From: Tricholoma matsutake
Lineage: Eukaryota; Basidiomycota; Agaricomycetes; Agaricales; Tricholomataceae
Direction of reading: 5' to 3'
Length of the DNA: 64,000 nt
Assembly (NCBI GenBank): GCA_026075535.2
Contig: AP026538.1
Span: forward strand, 10,230,001-10,294,000
Made by a program: the position numbers and the translations under genes. Below, piece by piece: positions 22,816-32,292 of the stretch; within the stretch, counting starts at the first letter, position 1; every line of letters begins with the position of its first letter. A model generated the notes under the pieces. That model saw only the letters and a program-made list of their open reading frames with translations, ran no database searches and was not told where the DNA came from.

Positions 22816-22949
22816 GTATTTCCCCCTTAGTGCTGAGCTTATGAGGCATGTGAAGGTTCGAATCCAAATCAGGTATGTTGATTTTGATGTTGATAGGTTC
22901 CCAGGTTTTTCTTCAACCACCACCACACCCCCTCACTCCCTTCGACAAG

Positions 22950-23776
22950 ATGTCCACTGTCCCCTCGTATGCAAAAAAGATAGCAGCCATCAAGGCCCAG
23001 CAGGAGCAATTGATGGAGGAGCTCCAGTTGAAAGAAGATGCCAGGGAAGCTGAGGAGCACTGAGCAGCAGAGGAGGCTGCCAAAGTGGAGGCAGCTAGGG
23101 TGGAGGCTGAGAAAAAGGCTGCAGAGGAGGAATGGAAGAAGACCACTGCTGCCAAGAGGGCAGAAAAGAAGCAGAAAGCCAGAGAAGTGGAGCCTGAAGA
23201 GGCTGAAGGGAGCACCCCCCCCAAGAAGAAGGTGAAAGGAAAGGCGAGGGTGGAGGTGCCCAAAACTGAAGTCCCCATGTGGCTACAAGCTGCCATTTTG
23301 TGCAAAAGGTGAGTCACATTTTATTCTTGTTACCTTCCATGCTGATTCCTAGTAGATGTTCAAGTCAAAAGTTGTCATGTTTCCAGACAGGAACCTGGGG
23401 TCAGGCCTGTGAGCCCTGCACAAAGGCGAAGCACAAGTGCAAAGAGGTGGTGTGGGAGGGGCAGGTGTTGCCAGCAGGACCCAAGCTAGGGGATAACAAG
23501 GGAGTAATGGAGTTGCTTAGGGAGTTGGTAGGGGCAGTAAAGGGGATGAAGAAAGAGTTGTGGGAGCTCTGGGAGCTCTGGGTTATAAGCAAGGGTGTGA
23601 TGGGTATTCAAGATACAATGTCTGACATCCAAGGAGTATTGGATCCAGAGTGGAGGTCGGAGTCTGAGGAGGAAGAGGGGGAAGAGGAGGATGAAGAAGA
23701 GGAGGAGCTAGAGGTACAAGGGGAGCTGCCGGGACTCGCAGAAGAAGCAGAGGGTGAGGGAGTGGGAGAGGAGTAG
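22950..23776 (+). pseudogene. Antisense Zn(II)2Cys6 gene of Gypsy-A
   Basis: Lies between chromodomain and 3' LTR, on the strand opposite to pol. ATG at 22950; exon 1 22950-23308; 47-nt intron 23309-23355 (AG/GTGAGT ... TAGTAG); exon 2 23356-23776. Total 780 nt, exactly in phase. The N-terminal ~115 residues are rich in Lys, Glu and Ala and look coiled-coil. Splicing creates CKRC across the junction and gives six cysteines with spacing CX2CX6CX9CX2CX6C (last part CEPCTKAKHKC), the fungal binuclear zinc-cluster pattern. A hydrophobic middle and a Glu-rich tail follow. One in-frame TGA (23061-23063) fits CGA. Fungal Zn2Cys6 domains bind DNA; that this one does so is inference. Confidence 0.75.
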
Positions 23777-23862
23777 GGATTGGGCAGGGATCCAGAGTTC
23801 TTTTAAATTTCTAATAATAACTTTGTGAATGGATGAGGATCTTGTTTTGAATTGAAGGAGTG

Positions 23863-24893
23863 TTAAGTGGAAAGAGGTCCGGGTTTCCCTGGGTAACAAG
23901 TGTGAAAGTCTGTAATGAGTTCCTGGGCATGATCAAGTTCCATAGCTGGAAGCCAGGAGGTTTCTTTGTCAGTTCCTTGGTAACCTTCCCACCATATGAA
24001 ATAGAGGAGCTTCCATTGATGACAGTTGTCAATCTTTGAATTGAGGATTTCCGCAATCTTGTACTCCAGTTTGTTGTCTATAATGACCAGAGGAGGTGGA
24101 GGTTGAATATGATTAGGAATCGTGTTGGGAGTGTCTTCTTCTAGTTGGGAGAGGTGGAATACTGGGTGGACACCCCGGAGGTGATCCAGAAGTTGAAGGG
24201 TAACTGAGTGGGTAGCCAGATGGGCAATGATCTCAAAAGGGCCATAGAACTTTTCTGAGAGCTTCTTGGAGGGTCATGTAGTGTGTAAGTGCTCGCCTTT
24301 GACAAAAGCATAATCACCGATTTTGAAGTCAGGAGCGGGTGCCTGGTGTTTGTCTGCAGTACCTTGATAGTGCTTCTGTGGTTCTGTGAGTTGCTTCTGG
24401 AGTTCCTGGTGGAGATCATCAAGGTTGACCACAAAATGGCATGCACGTTGCAAGGCTAGTTTGTGCTCCAGGAAAACTGTGATGTTTGGGTGGTAACCCT
24501 TGTTGGCAAAGAAGGGTGAAACTCTGGTGGAAGCTGAGGGAGCATTGTTGTACACAAATTCCCCCAAGAGTAAAAGCTGGGACCAGTTGTCCTGTTGGTA
24601 GTTGCAGAAGATCCACAAGTACTGTTCGAGGGTCTGGTTGAGGTGTTCAGTTTGTCCATCACCTTCTGGATGGTAACCCAAAGTGAAGTGGATTTGAATG
24701 TCCAGGGCTTGCCCGAGAGAGCAGAAGAAATGGGAAATGAACTTGGAACCCTGGTTGCAGGTGACGTGGGATGGAACACCATGTTTGGAGAAGATGTGCA
24801 TGATGAAGAGATTAGCAAGTTCTTGTGCCATGATTTCATTTACTGTGGGGATGAAGATACCCTGTTTGTAGAGTCGGTCTACAATGACTAGGA
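23863..24893 (-). pseudogene. pol: Gypsy-A integrase C-terminal half and chromodomain
   Basis: Open from the truncation point to TAA 23863-23865 except for one TGA (24274-24276). The integrase core reads CNQGSKF where CDxGSEF is usual, so the second catalytic Asp is Asn (24754-24756); the Glu in GDGQTEHLNQ remains. The C-terminal chromodomain keeps YKIAEILNSK, WWEGYQGTDKETSWLPA and ends ...CYPGKPGPL. Chromodomains of this family are thought to steer insertion to heterochromatin. Confidence 0.85.
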
Positions 24894-24906
24894 TGGCAGT
24901 GTGACT

Positions 24907-25100
24907 AGTGTTCTAAGGTCCAGTTTGGTCCGGTTTTTTGACCCCCAAGAGGGCAACTGTGGACCACAACTGGTCCAAACCATTGCCCAAACTTGGAGGA
25001 CTGCAACTGAACCGCATAGGACTGGTCCTATTCAGTTCAGTTGCCCCAAAAGACCGGTTTTGACCAGTTTTTTCTACTATTTTTACAGTCTAATTAAATT
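24907..25100 (+). repeat. R1 family copy at Gypsy-A break
   Basis: Starts AGTGTTCTAAGGTCCAGT, then GGTTTTTTGACCCCCAAGAG, matching the inverted end at 880-940. Its first base coincides with the truncation of Gypsy-A, so insertion or recombination at this repeat probably removed the element's 5' part. Confidence 0.55.
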
Positions 25101-25129
25101 TTATTACAAAACAAATTACATCACCCTGT

Positions 25130-26000
25130 GAGCAGGTGCTCGCAGCGGTGGAGTTGCTAATAGAAAGAATAAAGAAAAAGACCAAAGAAAAAAAGAAAGA
25201 AAAAAGAAACAACACCCATCTCACAATTGTTGCAAGAGTGGGCATCATATGTTATCCCCCCAATATTCCTTGTTGTCAGCCCCATGTTGTTGTATGTTGT
25301 TCCTCACATTGCTGTCCCCGCTGTCATTCATCGCCCTTGTGTTGCCATCCCTGCGTTGTCATGCATCATCCCCTCCCTGTTTTTGTTGCCGTCCTCCCTG
25401 TTTTTGTCCTCGTTTGTTGTGTTCTCCCTGTCATTTGGGTCATTCATTATCCCACAGGGGCTGGGTTGTCATCAGCACCTCCATTGCTCCCTCGAGCAGT
25501 GGCTCGCAGGCGGGATGGTGGTGCTAAGCGACGTGGCACCCATCGTGGTCTGGGAACAGAACCACCTTGCGAGCAGAGGCTCACAGCGGCAGCATAGGGC
25601 AGGTGGCGGCTCACAGGGGTGACAGAGGGTGAGGGGGTGTTGTCAAATCTAAAACAAAATCAAGTTGTTAGTAAAAAAAAGAATTCAACAATACAGAAGA
25701 ATGCACGTGGGGCCCAAACAATGCTAGTTCATTTGGGCACTTTGCATTTGTTCATTCGTGGTGGCGAGGCTCTGAGCTAGGTGGGGTGGGTGTCACTGGA
25801 GGGTCCCTGTTGGCGTTGGCGGCATCGTTCCTGTTGGCATCACTCCTGCTGGCATCGTCCCTGTTGGTGGTGTTGTGATGTGGTGTTGGCCGTGGTTAGA
25901 AACACAACCCATTGCCACCCTGCAAGCAGAGGCTCACAGGTGCAGCATAGGGTGCAGTGTCATTGGTGGTGGGCAGCAAAAGATAGGAACCTAAAAAGAA
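25130..26000. other. Low-complexity region, no gene
   Basis: Pyrimidine-rich then GTTGGTGG-rich sequence with recurring GCAGAGGCTCACAG motifs (25565, 25926), related in reverse to 1050-1600. Long frames are low-complexity artefacts. Confidence 0.45.
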
Positions 26001-26049
26001 TAAATAATTATTAGTTAGTAGAAGTAATAAAGAAAGAAAAAGACACCCT

Positions 26050-26560
26050 ATGGCCCAAATGACAGTTCCTGTATATCTCCTGCAAGTATCTGAGTATCTT
26101 ATCAGCAAGTGGTAGCCGCCAGGAAGAATGGGATATATAGGAAATGCCAGATAAAATCATTTCTTCCACTTGAATAATTGTGTATTGGGATATACAAAAA
26201 TCATACATTCCAATTCTGTTAGTCCAAATGTCGGTTCCTGAACATCTCCTGCAAGTATCTGAGTATCCTACCAGCAAGTGGTAGGATCCAGGAAGAATGA
26301 GATATAGAGGAAATGGCAGATATAATCATTTCTTCCACTTGAACAATTGCATGTTGGGATATACAAAAATCATACATTCCAATTCTGGGAGTACAAGCAT
26401 CAGTTCCTGAACGTTTCCTGAAAGTATCTGAGTATCTGGTCAGCAAACTACAAACTCTAGGAAGGATGATAGCACATTTTAAGGTCTGGATAATCTCTAG
26501 AAAGGATGTTGTTCCAGCTAAAATCATTTCTTGTGCTTGAACAATTGTATGCTATGATAT
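26050..26560. repeat. Three tandem 169-bp repeats
   Basis: Anchor GTTCCTG at 26065, 26234 and 26403, an even 169-bp period. Each unit has AAGTATCTGAGTATC, CCAGGAAGAATG, AATCATTTCTTCCACTTGAA and a GATATAC-AAAATCATACATTCC-type end; the third is more diverged. Confidence 0.7.
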
Positions 26561-26619
26561 AACAATATCGTACAGCACAATCCTGTTAAAGTGTCTGACC
26601 CCTCTTCATATTTGTTTGA

Positions 26620-26875
26620 CCATCTTTTAAGGCCTGCCCAAATTTTATCTATTGATTGCGGAGTGTTAATTGGTGATCAAATCTGTCTAGTCATACCAGA
26701 TCCCTGTCATTCACTGCAATTCTGTCAGAAAAAGTGTCGGCGGCTGACCCATTGTCATCTGTGTTGGATGATGTTTTAAGGCTAGATAAAATCTTATCTA
26801 CTGATGGCGGAGTGTTAATCATTGATCAAATCTGTCTAGTCATACCGGACCCCTGCCGATTTCCAGATGTCATTC
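26620..26875. repeat. Two direct repeats of ~95 bp
   Basis: TTTTAAGGC ... ATCTATTGAT, GGAGTGTTAAT and GATCAAATCTGTCTAGTC occur at 26626-26712 and again at 26774-26860. No gene. Confidence 0.6.
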
Positions 26876-26879
26876 TCAA

Positions 26880-27550
26880 CAAATTCTCAATACTGAGAAC
26901 TCGGAACTGAAACCGCTGGAGACGCCTGAGGTGTCTCCTCGCTGGACACGGAATGCTGTCGTGTAGTGATATCATTCATCTATCTATGTACATCCAGTGA
27001 CCTACTAACTACCCGTTATGATATGTTCTCATTAGTGTTCCGAATATTTTTTTTTGTTTTTTTTTTCCTTCCATTTTTTTCTTTCAGAATGATATATACT
27101 TACAGTACGTTTATATGTGAAAAGGACGTTATTGCCTGCAGATACATATCAAGGCCTGTCAAGATCAAGTGTAATCTTGCCGGCGTGCATATCCACATCC
27201 GGATATGAGCTTTTGGAAGAACGGTTGTGCCCTCTGGGTAGGTCCGGATATGAAAGAAGAGAGGTACTGAGATTTGAGGGTAAGGAACTCATGTTACTGG
27301 TGAAGGGTCCGTTGCAAGAACGGTAGATGCGAAGTCATTCGGGCGATGTCTTTCTCCGTGTCCGTGGTACGTCCGCACGAAAGATGTCCACGGAACTTGA
27401 ACATTCCGTCCACGAAAAAGATTGAACTTTGTCTTATTAGCCAGCGTAGAAGAGTAATATAATAGAACAAACACCTGTGAGATGGTAGCAATCTTCCTGG
27501 TCGCCCTGCAGCTGCAACGAAAAAAGGAGAATTGCCGGATGAGCTGTAGA
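26880..27550. other. No gene recognised
   Basis: Transition from repeats to the gene island, with a T-rich run near 27045-27085. Short frames only. Confidence 0.35.
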
Positions 27551-27627
27551 GGCAACTGCGCCAGATGCTACTACTAGGCTTGGTGGACTCGAGCTATGAG
27601 ATGGCAGGCACCTCATCGGTGGGGAAC

Positions 27628-28077
27628 TTAACCCACTCGGACAGGAACGTCGAGTCGACCCAGCCCCCGTGGATGATGCGTGTCGGTCGACCCGGTCAGC
27701 GAGAACAAGTGCGACTCACCTGGCCCATGGCCATAATGCACATGACGTGCCAGGCTTCTGCCTGCTGGAAACAATGGCAACTCCGTCATGGACCTGAGGG
27801 AAAGGAAGACGGAGGAGGCTGAATTAAATAATGAGATAACAACTAGTACAGTTGCAGTGAGGCGGGTGAAGCGGCGGCGGCGGATGGAGCTGGAGAGCAG
27901 GAGCGGGCTGTGGTTGCGGGCGCGGTTGGAGAGGGTGGAGGTGGAGTAACGGTTCAGGCGCGCGGGTGCTGGGAGACCTGGAGGTGATGCGAAGAGTGTT
28001 CGTTCGGTCGGGAGATAGCTGCACCTGGACTGATGAGACAAACGCACCTCATCACGCACAAAAAGGTTTCTGCTCAT
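27628..28077 (-). other. Possible exon(s) of unknown minus-strand gene
   Basis: An ATG-initiated frame begins at 28077 with Ser/Arg-rich sequence (RYSTSTLSNRARN, SSIRRRRFTR) that could be a mitochondrial presequence. GT-AG-like signals follow (e.g. GTGAGTCGC near 27713-27721). No domain was recognised, and the downstream exons do not form a convincing chain. It sits tail-side of the deaminase-like gene. Confidence 0.22.
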
Positions 28078-28142
28078 GTACTACTTTCGCTCCCGTTTTG
28101 TAAATTATAAAAATAAGATTTCGACGGGTCACAAATTGACTA

Positions 28143-29448
28143 CTATGTCGTCAAGCCCTCTTCAAATTTAGCTACTGTGAAGCCATTTCCGAGTTCCCCC
28201 ATCAAACATGCACAGTTGGTGCATGGACGCATAATTTTTGGGTTCACTTTCCCTTTCGCATCCCTGTAGGGCGTTATCTCGGGCACGGAGGCGTCATATA
28301 GGGCTGGGGCTAAAGCAGCAAGCCCTTCGGCACTCCCTCGAATTTCAAAGGCTTCAGATCGATCCTTGGCAAGCCTATAAGATTGATTGGCGAGTAGAGC
28401 TTACAGTTCCTCGAAAGACGCTTACGAGCAAATAAATAACAATGGGTAAGTTTCTGCGCAGTTCCCAAAATCTCGACCTACGATACCCCGGGGCCCCCAC
28501 TTCTGCGTTGGGAGGGGGGTGCCATCCCTCCAAACGAGTATTCCCTCCTTTCTCAGCAGATCTTTTCTAAATTCCTTTGCCTTATTCTTGATATTTCCTG
28601 GTGGATCATCGAGGGTCGCACCCAGTAAGACGCGCGTGACCGGCCGATTATTGACCTTCTGGTTGAACCACATCACCGACCACACGTCTGGCGCCATGCT
28701 TCGTATCTCTTTTTGCTTCCCCTCTATTGTAGTAGCGGGGATCAGCTTTGTGCAGAAAACGTAAGCAATCATCATTAGGGCGTAATAGTAGTTTTCTCTG
28801 GTCGCCCCATTTGGCACGTTCCCGACCACAGAGAAGATCCAGCCGACAATGTCGTACAATGTTTGCAGCTTGAATTCATTGCCTTGATAGCCGACTATCA
28901 GACCATCTACGGTATAACCAGGATTTAGCCGGGGATCTTTTTTGTAACTGACTAAGTGTCAGCTCAGCGTAGTGGCCTGTACAGGATGTACTCACCGCTC
29001 GTGTATGGTCTTGATCATCGAGACAGCACTCTCCATGTAGCCCCGAGCCTCCTCCTGAACTCCATACCGATCCTCATTAGCCGCGAACCTCTGGAATAAC
29101 GCTATAATCTGTGCCGAATGGTCAGTAGTTTTTGAGTCCCACTGATTGTACTGAGGCTTACCTCGGATGCGCTCAAAGCCAAAGCCACTTCCAAGGTATA
29201 ATTTCCGTTGAAGAAGAAAGAGTAGACAACCATTTAGAGGAGAGTATGGGGCGTTGCTTCCAGTGAGCGACGCGATCCGAGAATCGAACAGTATCTGGAC
29301 TGTCTCAGGCAAGCATAAATATATACCACTGGCATGATCGGCGAATCGATTCGCAGCACATGCTCTTACGCCCGAGTGCTGCTTCTCGTTTTGTCTTCGC
29401 TGTCCCCGGTCTCTTCGTTGTTACCGCAGTCCTAAGCCGAACAATCAT
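28143..29448 (-). CDS. Deaminase-fold protein, five exons
   Basis: Exons 29448-29370, 29299-29162, 29101-28996, 28947-28426 and 28374-28143; introns of 70, 60, 48 and 51 nt, all GT-AG. Coding length 1077 nt, giving 358 residues and a TAG stop, with no internal stops. The C-terminal part carries the zinc-deaminase signature. N270-C271-A272-E273 supplies a metal Cys and the proton-shuttling Glu. P332-C333-T-N-C336 supplies the two other metal ligands, 60 residues later, in MRPCTNCACLM. The N-terminal ~250 residues are mostly helical and unrecognised. The superfamily includes nucleoside, tRNA, DNA and toxin deaminases; the sub-family and substrate cannot be told. The gene is clean while neighbouring repeats are CpG-decayed. 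ATG at 29448 was chosen because exon 1 is then in phase. Confidence 0.78.
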
Positions 29449-29449
29449 C

Positions 29450-30075
29450 AGGTTCGCACAAATGGACTTGAAACAAGCACACGGTCAGACAGCCGCCAAA
29501 CCAGATGATTAGATTGCTTTCTCTGTTGATCATGTGTGTTCGGGCGATTAATAGGATAGAAGATAAGAACGGAGCGCTGAGCTCTCATCTGCACTCCATA
29601 TCTTTTTCGCCGTTTGCCGGTTCTCTGCATGCGGACTAACCCTTCTACCCACTCTTGGGGTACACCGTAGGACAAAAAATATATCACATATAGTCACTGA
29701 TAAGGAAAATACAAAGATACTTACCCCAACCTAGCGGTTCACAGGCCTTGGGCGCATGGTTCAATTACAATCAATTACTCGCCTCTAACCTTTGTCTGTC
29801 ACACTAATACACCTGACTACGCTCTTCCGGATGTTAGGCGTTTACCACCAGTAAGTTGGCTCGAACGCTGGAAATGAGGTTGCTTAGAACTTGACCATAT
29901 AAGATCCGTTGCGTTTGTTGCGTACTGAGCTCGGAGACAAGACAATCGCCGCAGAGCGGATATGAGAAAACGGTCGGTTGCGAGTCGGCGACCAAACCTA
30001 TTAGACTATTAGTTCAGATTCGGGGCACAGATGTATCGTGGATTGACCTGCCAGAGAGTCGTTGACTTGTCAAAA
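29450..30075. other. Intergenic, no gene seen
   Basis: Upstream region of the deaminase-fold gene. A minus-strand frame (29448-29687) has no support beyond being open. Confidence 0.35.
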
Positions 30076-30079
30076 CTTC

Positions 30080-30660
30080 AGATGTCAGACACAGGTTTCC
30101 GGGACTTTGTCCTTTCCGGTGTCTCAGATCTTCCGATCACATACAACTCCCACGGGTGGGGGTACCGCGCCTGTTGGCGCCTGGAGGCTCTTGTTTGGAT
30201 CTGACGTCCGCTATCGGTGCGATCTGTGACCTCTTGTATGCCCTGATAACCACCGAGGATTCCCACTTGAAAGCGTCTAGAGGCGTCTAGTCTTTCTCTT
30301 TCAGGTAAGACTTGAACATGATGCACATGAATGACCTGACCATTGAACGATCATACAGATATCCGAGGCCACTTGACTTGGATAGCATCAGCAAGGGCAC
30401 ATATGTGAGCTGTACCAATGACCGGCTCGTTTTCTTATCAAGACGATTATATGGGTACTGCGTTTACTGGCTACGTACGTTGTTGTCTCTTTTATGATCA
30501 TCTCCGCCAATACAATCTGATCTCTCCTAATATACTAAGTAGTTCAACCCCTTCATTTGATCATGAGGTTGACGTTGTTTCTATGTACTTACATAGCGAA
30601 TGGGAGAGCCGATAGCGACGTACTTGGCATTCAGGGGCAAACGGAACTCTTGTTGACCGA
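30080..30660 (+). pseudogene. Broken partial duplicate of the 32.3-33.4 kb gene
   Basis: Matches the later exons of the gene at 32293-33413: ISKGTYVSCTNDRLVF here versus VSKGAYVSYTNDRLVF there. It is followed by the same TTTACTGGCTA-C/T donor region and the same AATGGGAG-GCCGATAG 3' exon start (about 30600). The 5' exons are absent, and an indel after NDRLVF shifts the frame. A dispersed or tandem duplicate left as a relic. Confidence 0.65.
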
Positions 30661-30915
30661 TACCGTCTGGGAATAGAGAGCAAAATCTGACAGTTTTTGG
30701 AAGCAACCAACATATTTTCGCAATGTATATGAGCACAGTTGAGACAGTTCTGTATATTCGTCGGAGTTGACATCGTTAAATTTGTCGAAGTTTTCAAGCC
30801 GAGCATACGAGTACAGGGTGATCTAAGCGTTATGCTCTGCCTCGAGCTCGCCGTTGGCGATAAAACATTTTGATAATCAAGTGATAACATTCGTACATCA
30901 ACGGACAACAAGGTA

Positions 30916-31507
30916 GGGTTCGTCCACAGCCAACTTGAACATCATCACATGTTGTGTGACCTTACTGTGACTGATTTGTCAGTTTCCGGGAACATCAATT
31001 GGCGTATCGGCGCGCCTCGTCTAGTAGCTAATCTATGTACTATGAATTACACTATGTGCTTTTACATAAGATATACTAGAGTATCATCAGATAATAGTTG
31101 TGAATTATTTACTTAGGTGATGTTTGCTTTTTATTTTCCTTATCTGAGTCGGGGCTTAATTTCCGTTTGCCAGGGTGCGCGTGATGGCCAAGATTTGCGG
31201 AGCGCCAGTTCCGCCTCCCCATAAACACCGCCCGTCTTTCATTTCTTTCATTGGCTCGCGACGCGCTTGAGGCGCAGAGCGGCTATTTCCGAGAATTACC
31301 GAAAACAGAACATTATTGATGTATGCCTAATTACTTTCTTCTTCCACCGAAAATAAAAAATTGAGAACCTAGAGAATTATATTTTACATAGATCTTAAGT
31401 TTTACTTTTGCGAAAAAAGTGGAATTGAATGAGTAATTAGAAATACAGTGTTTTGTCACGATTTGTCCCTCTTTAGTCATGTGATGATGTTGGCTGTGGA
31501 CGAACCC
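30916..31507. mobile_element. TA-flanked MITE
   Basis: Inverted ends GGGTTCGTCCACAGCCAAC (left, 30916) and its complement (right, ending 31507), continuing imperfectly through CATCATCACATG. Both are flanked by TA, as expected for Tc1/mariner-like insertion. No transposase in 592 bp. A further end, TGGACGAACCCTA, lies at 31578-31590, suggesting a second, overlapping or nested copy. Confidence 0.6.
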
Positions 31508-31779
31508 TACCTTATTACCTTACTCGACGGCGGACGCGTCAACAAAATATAGAGGAATAGGCACGTGATCATGTGTCTGGACGAACCCTAAGTTATGGTA
31601 ATGCTCTGTGCAAATTTAATCCAGCGCCCACGCGCTCATACTGTGCATTCTTGCACTAAGCTAAATACGCATCCCGCCTTCTCGTAACCGCTAAAAGCCG
31701 TTGCTATACGCACGCACTATTGGATCTCAACACTGGCTGATTTCTGCAGTCAAGTAGATGAGGTTTTTCCTGATGGAGT

Positions 31780-31993
31780 TTCCAGCCAAACTCATATCGA
31801 TAGGCCCCTTCTGAAAAAATACACATGTAGCTGAATCCCAACTTCTTGATTTCCGAGGCTTTTAAGGAGATAAAGGTCTGTCGGACGTCGAAAAACAATC
31901 GAAAATAGGCCCGAATAGTACACCGCCCATCACACGTCTGCGTGTATGTTTTCAACTTGAAGAGGGGCCTATCGATATGAGTTTGGCTGTCAG
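31780..31993. repeat. 27-bp inverted repeat pair
   Basis: CCAAACTCATATCGATAGGC at about 31784 is repeated as its complement near 31965-31990, with a ~150-bp loop. It could be a small hairpin element. It lies just upstream of the shared promoter block. Confidence 0.55.
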
Positions 31994-31994
31994 C

Positions 31995-32092
31995 GCTTCA
32001 GCCTTCAAGGCAGTGACCTATGATCGATATGATCGATCCAATTGCCCCCGAGTTTAAACGTTTACCGCTTGCGAGAGATTCGGAAGCACCCC
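31995..32092 (+). promoter_or_regulatory. Shared upstream block, copy 1
   Basis: Contains GCTTCAGCCTTCAAGGCA, GTGACCTATGATCGAT, AATTGCCCCCGAGTTT and CCGCTTGCGAGAGATTCGG. The same sequence recurs at 35270-35363. Copy 1 ends about 200 bp before the ATG of the 32293 gene; copy 2 ends about 140 bp before the ATG of the MACPF-like gene. Position and conservation suggest a common promoter. Confidence 0.55.
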
Positions 32093-32292
32093 CCAGATTT
32101 GTAACACTTGCAGTGAACCAAAATTGCGTGCCATGCCATATTCTGATTTGGGACACCTCAAATTAGTTGACGTCCATCCGTTATTTCATGGAAAATTCCA
32201 GCATGTGACAGGTCAGCGCTTCAGCAGGTTGTATAAGACGGGATTGTCGAGCGGAATCGTGCCCTCAATCATCCTCCTCCGACCCGTCCACA

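Larger units (their letters stand above)
22371..24905 (-). mobile_element. Gypsy-A, 5'-truncated chromovirus
   Basis: A Ty3/gypsy element on the minus strand. It retains the 3' LTR (22371-22815), the polypurine tract, an antisense gene (22950-23776) and the C-terminal half of integrase with a chromodomain (23863-24893). It breaks at about 24905 where an R1-family repeat begins, so gag, protease, RT and the 5' LTR are missing. The junction AAGGGGGAAATAC/TGTC between polypurine tract and LTR is identical to Gypsy-B, and integrase and antisense gene are homologous. The two belong to one family. Confidence 0.85.

Noticed and set aside
25136..25622. Plus-strand frames rich in Cys, His and Val resembling cysteine-rich proteins
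   Set aside because: Low-complexity pyrimidine-rich sequence related in reverse to 1050-1600; open in three frames.
28143..29448. Deaminase-fold gene as the cause of the CpG decay
   Set aside because: Spontaneous deamination of 5-methylcytosine explains the pattern; substrate and expression of the gene are unknown.
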